64,000 bases of DNA from Fusicatenibacter sp. (GTDB taxonomy: Bacteria > Bacillota > Clostridia > Lachnospirales > Lachnospiraceae). The position numbers and the translations under genes are program-made. Each line of letters opens with the position of its first letter. The first letter of the stretch is position 1. Location of the stretch: NCBI GenBank assembly GCA_022766945.1, contig JALEOU010000069.1, positions 102,376 through 166,375 on the forward strand. Direction: 5' to 3'. Under the pieces are notes generated by a model. The model was given only the letters and a program-made list of their open reading frames with translations, made no database searches and was not told the origin of the DNA. This document shows positions 27,680-38,843 of this stretch, one piece after another.

Positions 27680-29530
27680 TTATTCAGCGAGGAATTCCTC
27701 TACCAGCTCAAGGATCTGATCGCCGCCCTGTGCATGCCAGTCGCTGCAGAACTTATCCCACTCATCCAGGCTCTTAGCACCTGTGATAAACTGAAGGATT
27801 GCCTGATCTTCCATATCAGATACCTGTGTCCAGTAAGTTTCCATACCATCGATGGTGTAATACAGTTCAGAATAAATCTTATTGTCCGGCTCGATGGTTG
27901 CATACGGACGATCACCAATCAGGATCGCATAGAGACGATTGAACTGACCGTTATTGGTATTAACATCCATATCGGTAACTGCCAGAGGTCTGGATCCGTC
28001 ATAATCTGCGGAGATAACTTCTCCCATAGTAGCCACATCGTTTGCCAGGTTCTTGTACAGACCATTGAATTTGCTTCCGCCCTGCTGATAATCTTCAACA
28101 GTGCTCTCGCCCTTGATTACGCTCATAAGTGCATCATACTCATACTCGCACTCATCGGTAGCTGCCATAACGTTACGAAGCGGATACCAGTCGATTGCTA
28201 CGGAAGTATCAAAGATGGACTCATCACGAACCAGTACGTTGTTCATGATAACGATTGCTTTCTTAACATCATCAGATGCGTTCTTGTTTACCATTGTATA
28301 GGTGGTTCCAACGTCCTTCATATGGATATTCCACTCACCGTCATTGGTGTACAGCGGATATGCCTGCCAGTTTGCATTATTATCTGTCTTGAAGGAATCG
28401 CCGTTGCCGTATCCTAATGACCACCACGGTCCCATGAAGATACCGCAGGTACCATTCTTAACATTGTTTGCATTGTCGCCATTGGTAGTAGTTCCAACCT
28501 CCGGATTGATCAGACCTTTTGCATACCAGTCATGCAGAGTGGTAAGAGCTTCTTTCATCTCATCCGTTGTGGTGCCCCAATACAGTTCTCCGTTATCATC
28601 GCGCAGGAAGTATCCGGGAGTTGCATTGAATGCCTGATATACTGCATCAAATCCATAACCGTTGTTGGAGGAATTCAGGAAGTTGGAGTAGGTTCTTCCG
28701 CCGTTATCGATACCAGCGATTGCATAGTCTTTGCTTAAGCCTGCATCCATAAATGCCTGAGCAACTGCACCAAGTTCATCAACAGTCTTCGGAACCTCCA
28801 GTCCCAGCTGATCCAGCCAGTCCTGACGGATGAAGTAAATATATACACCATCAGTATCAACCGTGATATTCGGAAGTGCTGTGAACACGTCATCTACTGT
28901 TGCGTTGCTGATTGCACGTCCTTCTGTGGTCTCGATAATCTCTTTTACCTGTTTGGAAGAATATGCATTGAATTCTGTCCAGAGATCTGCCAACAGATCG
29001 GATCTTGCAGCCTGTACCAGATAGTTACGGTTCGGAGCGATTACTGCGTCCGGAAGAGAAGCAGATGCGATACACAGAGATACTTTCTGCTGGAAATCAG
29101 AAGTATTACCTGCGGTCCAGTCGCAGACTACCTTAATATTATAGTTCTCAAGAAGATATCTGGTATACTGGTTATCATCTACGGAATCACCATCCGGAAG
29201 AGTGGTATCTACCGGGTTTACCTGATAGCCGTAATGAACTTCCACTACATGATCAAATTTTGCAAATGCTCTGTCATCATTCTCTCCCGGCAGAGCATCA
29301 TCTTCAACATCTGAGGAACTGATCCAGTCACCGCTTCCGTCCACGGATGCCTCACCGCCGCCTGATGTATTCTCTGTACCTGACGTACCAGCTTCGGAGC
29401 TTGCTGATGCTGTTTCACCAGCGCTTGATCCTGTGCTCGATGTGGATGACGATCCTCCGTCACTTCCGCACGCTGCCAGGCTGAAGGCCATCACGGCTGT
29501 CATCATTAATGCAACTACTTTCTTCTTCAT
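27680..29530 (-). CDS. Extracellular solute-binding lipoprotein (transporter 1)
   Basis: A 616-residue lipoprotein. The signal peptide MKKKVVALMMTAVMAFSLAAC ends in a lipobox whose Cys would be lipidated (LAAC). It is followed by a Ser/Gly/Thr-rich linker of about 50 residues and an acidic, Trp- and Tyr-rich periplasmic-binding-protein fold. It resembles LplA-type proteins. Length is at the upper end for the family. First gene of transporter operon 1, with a clear promoter upstream. The ligand is unknown, probably an oligosaccharide. Confidence 0.88.
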   Translation of the reverse strand: MKKKVVALMMTAVMAFSLAACGSDGGSSSTSSTGSSAGETASASSEAGTSGTENTSGGGEASVDGSGDWISSSDVEDDALPGENDDRAFAKFDHVVEVHYGYQVNPVDTTLPDGDSVDDNQYTRYLLENYNIKVVCDWTAGNTSDFQQKVSLCIASASLPDAVIAPNRNYLVQAARSDLLADLWTEFNAYSSKQVKEIIETTEGRAISNATVDDVFTALPNITVDTDGVYIYFIRQDWLDQLGLEVPKTVDELGAVAQAFMDAGLSKDYAIAGIDNGGRTYSNFLNSSNNGYGFDAVYQAFNATPGYFLRDDNGELYWGTTTDEMKEALTTLHDWYAKGLINPEVGTTTNGDNANNVKNGTCGIFMGPWWSLGYGNGDSFKTDNNANWQAYPLYTNDGEWNIHMKDVGTTYTMVNKNASDDVKKAIVIMNNVLVRDESIFDTSVAIDWYPLRNVMAATDECEYEYDALMSVIKGESTVEDYQQGGSKFNGLYKNLANDVATMGEVISADYDGSRPLAVTDMDVNTNNGQFNRLYAILIGDRPYATIEPDNKIYSELYYTIDGMETYWTQVSDMEDQAILQFITGAKSLDEWDKFCSDWHAQGGDQILELVEEFLAE

Positions 29531-29648
29531 GTAACATCCTCCTTGTCATACATTATAGTAACACGTTCTTTTCCGGAGACCCGTTCTTTCCTTACGCCAG
29601 ACGGCACTTTGTACAGTTTCAGGTGTCCTTACCGGTGTTTATGCGCTC

Positions 29649-29677
29649 ATTATACATCCATCTTTTTTCTTTCGCAA
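29649..29677 (-). promoter_or_regulatory. Promoter of ABC transporter operon 1
   Basis: TTGCGA (29677-29672), 17-bp spacer, perfect TATAAT (29654-29649). About 120 bp of leader precede the binding-protein ATG. Confidence 0.8.
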
Positions 29678-29803
29678 GTGGTTTTTCGTAAAATTGCCAT
29701 TATTTTTCAGTTTTTCCGGTATTTTATTGTGACTTTCGACGAGTTTTTCGCAATATATGCATGGTAAACTTCTGTTCGACCATTTTGGAAACCTTGTGCC
29801 TGT

Positions 29804-30823
29804 CTATCTTTGCAGATTTACATCCTTCGTTTTCATAATTCTTAGAATCTCCGCCTCATTTACCACATTAAAATCGTGCTGAATCATCAGTTTCATCACA
29901 CTCGCCGTGATGGAAAAATCGATCGCTTTCTGCGGTTCAAATCCACGGACAATCGCATGCAGCAGCGCACCGGCAAACGCGTCTCCTGCTCCCACTGCTT
30001 CCAGGCTGTGTACTGTATGAACCGGACTTTCATAGAATCTTCCCCCACTGTAGTAGATTCCCATCCAGTCTCCATCCTCCACGGTGCGCATATTCCGGAG
30101 TACGCTTGCCACCGATTTACAGTTTGGATAGCGCCTGACAATCTCCTTCATCCCTTCTTTGTACGTGTCAATCTGATCAATACCGTGTGCCATATCTCCA
30201 TCAAAAGCATGAATTCCAAGCGACGACTCAAAATCCTCATCATTGGCAATGCACAGATCAATCCAGTTCATCAGCTCTCCCATCACCTTCTGCGCTTTTT
30301 CCGTCGTCCACATCTTGGACCGGTAATTCAGATCACAGACCACCAAAATGAAGTGTTCCCTGCAATAGATCAGCGCATCCCTCACTGCCTGTTCAATCGA
30401 ATCGCTCACCGCCGGAGTAACCCCTGAAAAATAAAAGATATCCACATCCTTTAAAATCTGATCCCACGAAAACTCCTGTGCTTCTGCCATTGCAAACGCA
30501 CTGTATTCCCGGTCATAAAGCACGCTGGTAGGCCGGATATTACTTCCCTTTTCAAAATAATAGATGCCAAGCCTGGATCCGCCCAGAAGGACACGGGAGG
30601 TATCCACACCGTAGCGGCGCACTTCATTGAGTGCCGCCAGACCTACCGATTGATCCGGCACCTTTGTCACAAAGGAAACCTCGTCGCCCAGCATAGAAAG
30701 CGACACGGCCACATTGGATTCCGCTCCCCCATAGCTCGCCTCAAAAGTATCCGACTGAAGGATACGCAGATATTCCGGCGTCTTCAGCCGGAGCAAAAGT
30801 TCTCCAAACGTTACTACCCTCAT
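29804..30823 (-). CDS. PfkB-family sugar kinase (KDG-kinase-like)
   Basis: A 339-residue ribokinase-fold kinase. Substrate-side segments are VTFGELLLRLKTPEY and YGGAESNVAVSLSMLGDEV. The catalytic motif near the C-terminus is AVGAGDAFAGALLHA, with the Asp base. Its N-terminal pattern is closest to 2-keto-3-deoxygluconate kinases, although the substrate is not proven. It is transcribed separately, upstream of transporter operon 1. No KDPG aldolase is in the window. Confidence 0.82.
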   Translation of the reverse strand: MRVVTFGELLLRLKTPEYLRILQSDTFEASYGGAESNVAVSLSMLGDEVSFVTKVPDQSVGLAALNEVRRYGVDTSRVLLGGSRLGIYYFEKGSNIRPTSVLYDREYSAFAMAEAQEFSWDQILKDVDIFYFSGVTPAVSDSIEQAVRDALIYCREHFILVVCDLNYRSKMWTTEKAQKVMGELMNWIDLCIANDEDFESSLGIHAFDGDMAHGIDQIDTYKEGMKEIVRRYPNCKSVASVLRNMRTVEDGDWMGIYYSGGRFYESPVHTVHSLEAVGAGDAFAGALLHAIVRGFEPQKAIDFSITASVMKLMIQHDFNVVNEAEILRIMKTKDVNLQR

Positions 30824-30873
30824 ATTCTTTTCCTCCTCATTTTCCGATTACTGACTGCTATTCCTATTGTATC

Positions 30874-30910
30874 AGAAAAGACCCGGAAATTCATCATTTC
30901 CGGGTCTTCT
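30874..30910 (-). terminator. Terminator of gdhA
   Basis: AAGACCCGGAAAT (minus 30908-30896) and ATTTCCGGGTCTT (30890-30878) pair over 13 bp, followed by TTCTG. A TGATACAAT extended -10 box for the downstream kinase overlaps its lower edge (30863-30871 region). Confidence 0.8.
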
Positions 30911-30940
30911 CTTTATCATTAATTATTTAAAAATTGGTAA

Positions 30941-32368
<1,428 letters not shown>

Positions 32369-32399
32369 CTAATTTTCTAAAGGGCGATGAACGGTATGT

Positions 32400-32429
32400 A
32401 TTATAGCATAAAATATCCGGAAAATGCAA
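32400..32429 (-). promoter_or_regulatory. Promoter of gdhA
   Basis: TTGCAT (32429-32424), 18-bp spacer, perfect TATAAT (32405-32400) with an extended TGC before it. The region between here and the terminator at 32541 is very A/T rich and holds no gene I can see. Confidence 0.75.
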
Positions 32430-32540
32430 TATAATGCAAAAAAACTTTCTTAAAATCCGTTATTTTGTCGTATTTTCTAATGATTATGTGCATAGAATCT
32501 GCTGTTTTGTATATTTTAACGAAATTTTGCATTCTTCAGC

Positions 32541-32612
32541 AAAAAAATGAAAACTTTACACCTAATTTTCAAAAGAAATCACTTTTTAAAAATCAGTAAA
32601 TAAAGTTTTCAT
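32541..32612 (-). terminator. Terminator of the flavin reductase gene
   Basis: ATGAAAACTTTA (minus 32612-32601) pairs exactly with TAAAGTTTTCAT (32558-32547), followed by a T7 run. The 42-base loop is long and contains further A/T pairing. Confidence 0.65.
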
Positions 32613-32614
32613 TC

Positions 32615-33226
32615 TCATTTTTTTATAAAGTTTGACGTGCAGATCCGGTTTTTACTTTTTTTCTTCTTCACACTGTACCCAAATGTACCCAGTTTTTTCC
32701 CCAGACCATAATATTCTCCATGAGAATATACCATGGGCCGTGCCAGATTCAAATCAAATCTGCCCTTCTCATCCATACACGTTTCCTCTGCATGCACAGC
32801 CAATACCCGCGCCACAAACATATGATGCGATCCCAGTTCAAGAATCTGTTCCACTTTACATTCAATGTTCACCGGTGCCTCATCAATCATCGGCGCACAA
32901 ACCTGCGAAGCCTCTGTCTTTGTGAGACCCAGTTTTTCAAACTTATCCACATCCCGGCCGGATTTCACCCCACAGTAATCCACAGCATAGCACAGCTTTT
33001 CTGTGGACAGATTGATCACAAATTCCCCTCTCTCTTTCAGCATCTGGTAACTGAACCGTTCCGGTCTCACAGAAATCGATACCATGGGAGGATTTGTGCA
33101 AACCGTCCCGGCCCATGCCACCGTAATAATATTATCCGTTCCGTCTTTTCCCCTTACCGATACCATGACCGCCGGCAAAGGATAAAGCATATTTCCGGCC
33201 TTCCAAACCTGTTTTCCCATTCGCAC
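32615..33226 (-). CDS. Flavin reductase-like (FMN-binding) protein
   Basis: A protein of about 200 residues with the split-barrel flavin reductase fold. Segments typical of the family are YPLPAVMVSVRGKDGTDNI, ITVAWAGTVCTNPPMVSIS and GEFVINLSTEKLCYAVDYCG. Such proteins bind FMN and transfer electrons from NAD(P)H or ferredoxin, but the role here is unknown. The second Met (33220) has a better-spaced Shine-Dalgarno (AAGGA) than the first. It starts 9 bp after the pyrophosphatase gene ends and is probably co-transcribed with it. The C-terminus is unusually Lys-rich. Confidence 0.85.
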   Translation of the reverse strand: MRMGKQVWKAGNMLYPLPAVMVSVRGKDGTDNIITVAWAGTVCTNPPMVSISVRPERFSYQMLKERGEFVINLSTEKLCYAVDYCGVKSGRDVDKFEKLGLTKTEASQVCAPMIDEAPVNIECKVEQILELGSHHMFVARVLAVHAEETCMDEKGRFDLNLARPMVYSHGEYYGLGKKLGTFGYSVKKKKSKNRICTSNFIKK

Positions 33227-33234
33227 ATCCGTCC

Positions 33235-34890
33235 TTACTGATTCTGAAGCGCCATCATAAATGCCGGAATCAGCTGTTTCTTTCTCGATACCACGCCTTT
33301 TAAGACACAGCTGTCTCCTTCCACCGATATCTCAAACGCTTTCTCGATCACTTCCTTTGCGCCGCTTCCGTAATACAAAAGCTCCGTCGATTCCTCAATG
33401 ATATTCGTCAGCATAAAGAAGACCATCTCAATCCCGTGCTTTCCACACTCATGCTTCATGCTCGGCAGAAGCTGCGTCTTAATGGATTTCAGTTCTTCGG
33501 CATCCATGGAATTAATCTGTCCTACGCCGAAGGTAACATCCCCCATGATAAATTTCTTGAAATCCTGATAGAAGATTTCCTCCGGTGATTTATCCTTCAG
33601 GTTACTTCCCGCACGGAACATTTCGGATGCAAATTCGGGAATATCAATTCCGGCGATTTTTGCCAGTTCCTCTGCAGCAGCCTTATCCACAGATGTACAG
33701 GTCGGCGAGCGGAACATCAGAGTATCCGAAATAATCGCTGCACAAAGCAGACCTGCAATACTCGGCTCGATCTCCAGATCCTTCTCCTGATAGATCTGAT
33801 ACATAATGGTACCGGTACATCCCACCGGCTGATTCCGGAAAAATACCGGCGACATGGTTTCCAGAGATCCCAGACGATGGTGATCAATGATCTCCAGAAT
33901 CTGCGCCTCTTTTACATTATCCACTGCCTGGGACACTTCATTGTGATCCACCAGAATCAGCTGTTTACCTTTGTTTCCGATCAGATTCCGTCTGGAAATG
34001 GTTCCGACATATTTTCCCTTCTTATTCAGGATCGGGAAATCTCTGTGACGCTGGTTTTTCATCACTTCCTTGATATCATCCACAAAATCATCCACCGTGA
34101 AGGTAATCAGGTTCTTTTGCTTCATCAGGTACTTGACCGGAATACTCTGATTGATCAGGCGCGCAATCGTATAGGTATCATGCGGTGTACTGATAATCAC
34201 ACAGCTTCTCTCCTCCGCAAGACGCAGAATCGTTTTGGAAACTTTTGCCCCCAACCCCACAATAATACAGCTGGCATCCATCTCAATGGCACAGAGCTGG
34301 TCCTCCGCACGGTTTCCCAGGATCACCAGATCATCTTTTTCAATATAGTTTTCCATCGTATCCGGATGGAAAGAACCAATCACAACTTTCCCTTTGATAA
34401 AATATCCGTGTTCATTTCCTACCAGAACTGTTCCATCCAGTGTTTCCGCGATACTGCGGTACTGCGTACGTGCCGCGGACATCACATGACTGTCGTAGGC
34501 ATCCATGTAAGATTCCGCAATATCACTCACCGTAATCAATCCCTGCAGGTCATTGGAAGGTGAGGTGATCGGTAGTGTCACCACATGATTATTGTTCATC
34601 AGCTCCCATGCTTTTTTTACGGAAATAGAACTGGAAACGCCAGGCACTTCATGAATATCAATCTCCTTCACCTGTGTGCCTGCATTTGGCAGATATCCAG
34701 GCGTGCGCACGCCGAACCGTTTCAGGACATACTCTGTCTCTTCATTAATCTGTCCCGCGCGTCTCGCCACAAATGTCTTTCCCTTTTCTGTTCTGTTTTT
34801 AATATCTGCATAAGCAATCGCCGAACATATGGAATCTGTATCGGGATTCTTGTGTCCAATCACATATACTCTGGCATTCGATTTCATCAT
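33235..34890 (-). CDS. CBS/DRTGG-domain manganese-dependent inorganic pyrophosphatase
   Basis: Family II pyrophosphatase (DHH superfamily) hydrolysing PPi. The 551-residue protein is far longer than the 310-residue basic type because regulatory domains are inserted. The N-terminal metal motif is VIGHKNPDTDSICSAIAYAD. A CBS domain with LPITSPSNDLQGLITVSDIA, a DRTGG-like domain and a second CBS domain (HRDFPILNKKGKYVGTISRR) follow. The DHH motif IIDHHRLGSLETMSP and the DHHA2 domain complete the enzyme. Members are controlled by adenine nucleotides and diadenosine polyphosphates. GGAGGAGA precedes the start. Confidence 0.92.
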   Translation of the reverse strand: MMKSNARVYVIGHKNPDTDSICSAIAYADIKNRTEKGKTFVARRAGQINEETEYVLKRFGVRTPGYLPNAGTQVKEIDIHEVPGVSSSISVKKAWELMNNNHVVTLPITSPSNDLQGLITVSDIAESYMDAYDSHVMSAARTQYRSIAETLDGTVLVGNEHGYFIKGKVVIGSFHPDTMENYIEKDDLVILGNRAEDQLCAIEMDASCIIVGLGAKVSKTILRLAEERSCVIISTPHDTYTIARLINQSIPVKYLMKQKNLITFTVDDFVDDIKEVMKNQRHRDFPILNKKGKYVGTISRRNLIGNKGKQLILVDHNEVSQAVDNVKEAQILEIIDHHRLGSLETMSPVFFRNQPVGCTGTIMYQIYQEKDLEIEPSIAGLLCAAIISDTLMFRSPTCTSVDKAAAEELAKIAGIDIPEFASEMFRAGSNLKDKSPEEIFYQDFKKFIMGDVTFGVGQINSMDAEELKSIKTQLLPSMKHECGKHGIEMVFFMLTNIIEESTELLYYGSGAKEVIEKAFEISVEGDSCVLKGVVSRKKQLIPAFMMALQNQ

Positions 34891-35015
34891 TCTCCTCCGA
34901 TTTTGCCGTCACTGCTGTACCATCGAGCAATTCTATTTGAGGCCCGGCTGTTTCAAGTGGTACCAAAACAGCAACCCTTTGTTCGCTATTCACATCTTAT
35001 CATCATTTTTACAGC

Positions 35016-35044
35016 TGGTCAAAGAAAATATTTTGTGATATAAT
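35016..35044 (+). promoter_or_regulatory. Promoter of the S1-domain gene
   Basis: TGGTCA (35016-35021), 17-bp spacer, perfect TATAAT (35039-35044) with TG two bases upstream. The ATG is 37 bp downstream. Confidence 0.65.
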
Positions 35045-35080
35045 GCAGCCAACTTTAATGATAAACGAGGTGGAAAATTT

Positions 35081-35995
35081 ATGTCAGATGAAGAAAAAGT
35101 AACAATGGATGACTATTCCGCAGAACTGGAGGCTTCCTTTCAGAAAATTGAAGAAGGCGACATTCTCACCGGTACCGTCATCTCTGTTGACGAGAAAGAG
35201 ATTATTCTGGATCTGAAATATTACGCAGAGGGCGTGATAAAAGCGGAAGACTTCAGCCGGGAACCGGGATTCAATGTGAAGGAAAGTGTTCATCCCGGAG
35301 ATGAAGTATCTGCCACCGTTGTCAGAAAGGATGACGGACACGGAAATATTCTTCTCTCCCGCGTGGAGGCAAACGATATTCTGGCCTGGGAGAAGCTCAA
35401 TCAGCTCAAAGAAGACAAAACGGTTCTTACAGTAAAAGTAAAAGGCATTGTGAATGCCGGTGTCATTGCCTATGTGGAAGGAGTCCGCGGTTTTATCCCG
35501 GCATCCAAGCTCTCCCTTAACTACGTGGAGGATCTGAACGAATACCTGAATAAAGAGATTCAGGTACAGGTCTTTGATGTGGACAAAGAAAAGGACCGTC
35601 TGATTCTCTCTGCCCGGGAGTTACTCCGCGAAAAGGCAGAAGAAGAGCGCAAGGAAAAAATCTCAAACGTAGAGGTTGGTCTGGTGACAGAAGGTACCGT
35701 AGAAAGTCTGCAGCCCTACGGCGCATTTGTTAATCTCGGAAACGGCATCTCCGGTCTGGTTCACATTTCCCAGATCAGCGGAAAACGCATTAAGCATCCT
35801 TCCGCAGTGCTTACCGTTGGCGATAAGGTAAAAGTCAAAGTCATTGCCATCAAAGACGGTAAATTAAGTCTCTCCATGAAAGCACTGGAGGATGTGGCAG
35901 CAGAAGAAATTCATGAAGAGGAGATCGTTCTTCCAAAATCAGAAGAGCTGACCACCAATCTGGGTTCACTGTTTGCAAAAATCAAACTGAACTGA
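35081..35995 (+). CDS. S1 RNA-binding-domain protein (short ribosomal-protein-S1 homologue)
   Basis: A 304-residue acidic protein with three S1 domains: GDILTGTVISVDEKEIILDL (about 25-95), VLTVKVKGIVNAGVIAYVEG (about 110-175) and GLVTEGTVESLQPYGAFVNL (about 205-275). This matches the short S1-like protein of Clostridia and Bacilli, which is thought to bind RNA or ribosomes; it has fewer domains than E. coli S1. The tail ends TTNLGSLFAKIKLN. It is monocistronic and divergent from the pyrophosphatase. Confidence 0.9.
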   Translation: MSDEEKVTMDDYSAELEASFQKIEEGDILTGTVISVDEKEIILDLKYYAEGVIKAEDFSREPGFNVKESVHPGDEVSATVVRKDDGHGNILLSRVEANDILAWEKLNQLKEDKTVLTVKVKGIVNAGVIAYVEGVRGFIPASKLSLNYVEDLNEYLNKEIQVQVFDVDKEKDRLILSARELLREKAEEERKEKISNVEVGLVTEGTVESLQPYGAFVNLGNGISGLVHISQISGKRIKHPSAVLTVGDKVKVKVIAIKDGKLSLSMKALEDVAAEEIHEEEIVLPKSEELTTNLGSLFAKIKLN

Positions 35996-36030
35996 TCCCT
36001 GCGGGGAATAAAGTCCCTGTGTAAAAACAA

Positions 36031-36084
36031 AGCGGAAGCTTTCCGATATGCAGTCTTTTTCTGCCGGAAAGCTTCCGCTCTGTT
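36031..36084. terminator. Bidirectional terminator between the S1 gene and the GH2 gene
   Basis: AGCGGAAGCTTTCCG (36031-36045) and CGGAAAGCTTCCGCT (36065-36079) are exact reverse complements, with T-rich sequence on both outer sides. Confidence 0.92.
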
Positions 36085-38805
36085 TTATTTTTTCACAGGA
36101 ATGTCAGATTCCTTTTCTTTGTTTCTCACCAGTTTCTGCAGTTCCTCCACGGAGAGTTCCTGCGACGGGTGGCACTCCTGCGATCCGAGATAACACAAAA
36201 TATTGTGAAACAGGGTTCTCGTCTCCGGATACTGCAGGGCAAACCGCAGTTCCATACCGCTTACCATAACCGTTCCGTTTCCGACTTTCGCCTCAAACAA
36301 AAGACCCATATGTTTCAGACGCTTGCCGCTGTCAGCCACCGTCAGAATAGGTTTGATCTGCTTTGGCAGAATCAGGGGTCTTCCGCACGTCATCTGCCAC
36401 CACTGCCAGTTTGTGTGGTTTTCCGTCGGAAAATTCCGAAAGATCGGATGCTCCGTCCGAATGATCATTCCCATACCGCCTTCCTGATCCGGGAACGTAC
36501 CGACAGACCAGAAATCCGTTGTAAACTGGCCCCCGATGGAAGAGGGAAGATTCTCCGCAAGCGGTTTCGGTTCCAGATAAACAATTCCTCCATCCCGTAA
36601 ATATTGTTTCACATCTTCGTCCAGCACAGAGGCGATTCTGATGTTGGTTCCCTGCAGGTCTGTAAACTCATACGTTTCTTCCCGTTCCATTCCGGCTATC
36701 CGTTCCAGTTCCGGATACACCCAGATCGGATATTCATTCTGATAATCACCTGCGGTAACCACCAGTCTTAACTGCTCCGCTTTTTCAAACAGACACAGGT
36801 CCTGCTCGATTTTTCCAACTTTCCGAAGACCCTGATTCTCATACTCAGTCTCCCGAAAACAACCTTCCACCACCTGATCGCTTCCCCGAAAGATCTGCCA
36901 GGAAATGGCTGTGCGCAGCGCACTCTTTCCATAATTTGCCAGCAAAATCTCTGCTGTCAGTTTTTCGGTATTCCAGTACGTGTATTTGTCCAGCAATACC
37001 AGCGGCACAACAGGTGAGAAAAACGCCCGGAATCGTTCCGGCCGCGCAAATGCGTGAGGTTTCGGATCCAGATGGCTGTCAATCATTCCCACAAGCGCGG
37101 TTCCCTGTCCCGGAAAATCCTGCAGCCCCAGCAGGGAAAGACCGCTCATTCCTTCTGTCCGAAGCACTGATTCGATTTCCTCCCGGTAGCCTAACAGTGC
37201 AATCTCTCCGGTTGCTTCCACCCATTCCTTCCAGTTTTCCAGCTCTCCTCTTTCCTTCGCATTTTCCCGCATCATCTCATAATTTACAGGCTGCGTCACT
37301 CCCTGGAATTTCTCAATCTCATCAAATTCCGGCAGGACTTCAAACTGACCTACCTCAAATCCAAATACCGGCTTTCCTTCTTCCTGTATTTTTCTGACTC
37401 CTTCATCGAAATTGGTCCTGGTATTGGGATACGCCTGATTGATATGGCCTTCCATATTCGCTCCCGCACCGCGCAGGAAAAATTCTTTATAATTGTGGGA
37501 TGTATAGAAATCACTCTTCACATCCGTGCCCCACTGTCCGTAATGGCCATTGGAGGAACCCGCATACAGTCTCGTGGAATCCAGTTTCCGCGCATAGTCC
37601 AGCAGTTCTTCTTTTCTCTCTTCTCCGATTTCTTCGCTCCACAATTCATTGCCAAAGGAGAGCATCACAAAGGAAGGATGATTTGCCAGTTCTCTTAAGA
37701 TCTGTGTCAGCTCTTTTTTATAGTAATCATAGCTTTCTTCTGTCCCAAACGCGTTCTGATAATCCCAGTGACTCAGCTCCGGCTGCATCATCATTCCAAG
37801 GCGGTCTGCTGCGGCAAAAGCTGCCTCCGGAGGACACCAGGAGTGAAATCGCATGCAGTTCACTCCATAGGAAGCATACGTTTTCAGAATCTTTGTCCAC
37901 CGCTCCTCCTCCATGGGCGCATATCCCGTTTCCGGAAAGACGGCGCAGTTTGCTTCCCCTCTCAGGAAGAATTCTCTTTTGTTGATCGTAAGTCTCATCC
38001 TCTGGCTGACTCCGAAATCACGCACTCCAAACCAGACGTTCTTTTCTTCCAGATTTTTTCCTCCGATCCGGACCTGATAGAGATTACCCTCTTCCTCATC
38101 CCACCGCTTCACATCCTTTTTCAGCGACATCTCTTTGATCTCGAAGGTTTTTCGTTCCCCTTTCCGAAGAGAAACCCGGCAGGTCTTCTCCCCGTCAAAT
38201 GCTTCACAGGAAAGAAACAGCTCTCCTGTATAATCTTCCCCCGCATCCATCACCAAATGCGCATCCACAAACTCTCCCCGGGGATACAGACACACATCAT
38301 CGATGAAAACCTGTTTTTTCTGGCGGATCCGGAGAAATCCCAGCATGCCGTTCCAGTTGGTCTGCGTCTCATCGGTAGCTGCCGAGGAAGTCAGAATTCC
38401 AAGCTGCGGCAGTCCCGGATAACTGTTGTCGGAAATCACTTCCAGTTCCAGTTCTTCTTTGCCTTCCAGAGATGCCTTTTTCACACAGTCGGTCACTTCA
38501 AACACATACGGCGTAGACAGCGTACCTTTTCCCATCTCCGGGCATTCCCTGCCGTCACACTTCAACGACAGGCAGCGCGCACGTTCCACTTCAAAGAAGC
38601 TCCGCTTATCCTGTTCCAGTTCTCCGATGCGGATCGTTCTCAACAATCCGGCTGCCCCCTCAAAAGTGTGCTTTCTCGTAAGGCGGTTATCCAGCCTTTC
38701 CTTGTCCTTTTCCCCGATTCCGTTTGTATCCAGCGTTCCGGGAAATTTCGCCTCATACAGACTTCCATCCGGCATCCGCACTTTCCATATTCCCGCTAAA
38801 TCCAT
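36085..38805 (-). CDS. Glycoside hydrolase family 2 protein
   Basis: About 906 residues with the GH2 layout: an N-terminal jelly-roll sugar-binding domain (MDLAGIWKVRMPDGSLYEA), an Ig-like domain and a TIM barrel. The barrel shows MRFHSWCPPEAAFAAADRLG, the acid/base Glu in MLSFGNELWSEE and a likely nucleophile Glu in FGFEVGQFEV. A C-terminal part of about 300 residues ends in a GATase-like glycan-clearing region (IVYLEPKPLAENLPSS). Cytoplasmic, since no signal peptide is present. The start at 38805 follows TGAGGAAATCT. The substrate (beta-galactoside, glucuronide or mannoside) is not decidable. Last gene of the minus arm. Confidence 0.88.
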   Translation of the reverse strand: MDLAGIWKVRMPDGSLYEAKFPGTLDTNGIGEKDKERLDNRLTRKHTFEGAAGLLRTIRIGELEQDKRSFFEVERARCLSLKCDGRECPEMGKGTLSTPYVFEVTDCVKKASLEGKEELELEVISDNSYPGLPQLGILTSSAATDETQTNWNGMLGFLRIRQKKQVFIDDVCLYPRGEFVDAHLVMDAGEDYTGELFLSCEAFDGEKTCRVSLRKGERKTFEIKEMSLKKDVKRWDEEEGNLYQVRIGGKNLEEKNVWFGVRDFGVSQRMRLTINKREFFLRGEANCAVFPETGYAPMEEERWTKILKTYASYGVNCMRFHSWCPPEAAFAAADRLGMMMQPELSHWDYQNAFGTEESYDYYKKELTQILRELANHPSFVMLSFGNELWSEEIGEERKEELLDYARKLDSTRLYAGSSNGHYGQWGTDVKSDFYTSHNYKEFFLRGAGANMEGHINQAYPNTRTNFDEGVRKIQEEGKPVFGFEVGQFEVLPEFDEIEKFQGVTQPVNYEMMRENAKERGELENWKEWVEATGEIALLGYREEIESVLRTEGMSGLSLLGLQDFPGQGTALVGMIDSHLDPKPHAFARPERFRAFFSPVVPLVLLDKYTYWNTEKLTAEILLANYGKSALRTAISWQIFRGSDQVVEGCFRETEYENQGLRKVGKIEQDLCLFEKAEQLRLVVTAGDYQNEYPIWVYPELERIAGMEREETYEFTDLQGTNIRIASVLDEDVKQYLRDGGIVYLEPKPLAENLPSSIGGQFTTDFWSVGTFPDQEGGMGMIIRTEHPIFRNFPTENHTNWQWWQMTCGRPLILPKQIKPILTVADSGKRLKHMGLLFEAKVGNGTVMVSGMELRFALQYPETRTLFHNILCYLGSQECHPSQELSVEELQKLVRNKEKESDIPVKK

Positions 38806-38843
38806 AGATTTCCTCAATCCTCCCGTCAGTGAAGTCAAAAATC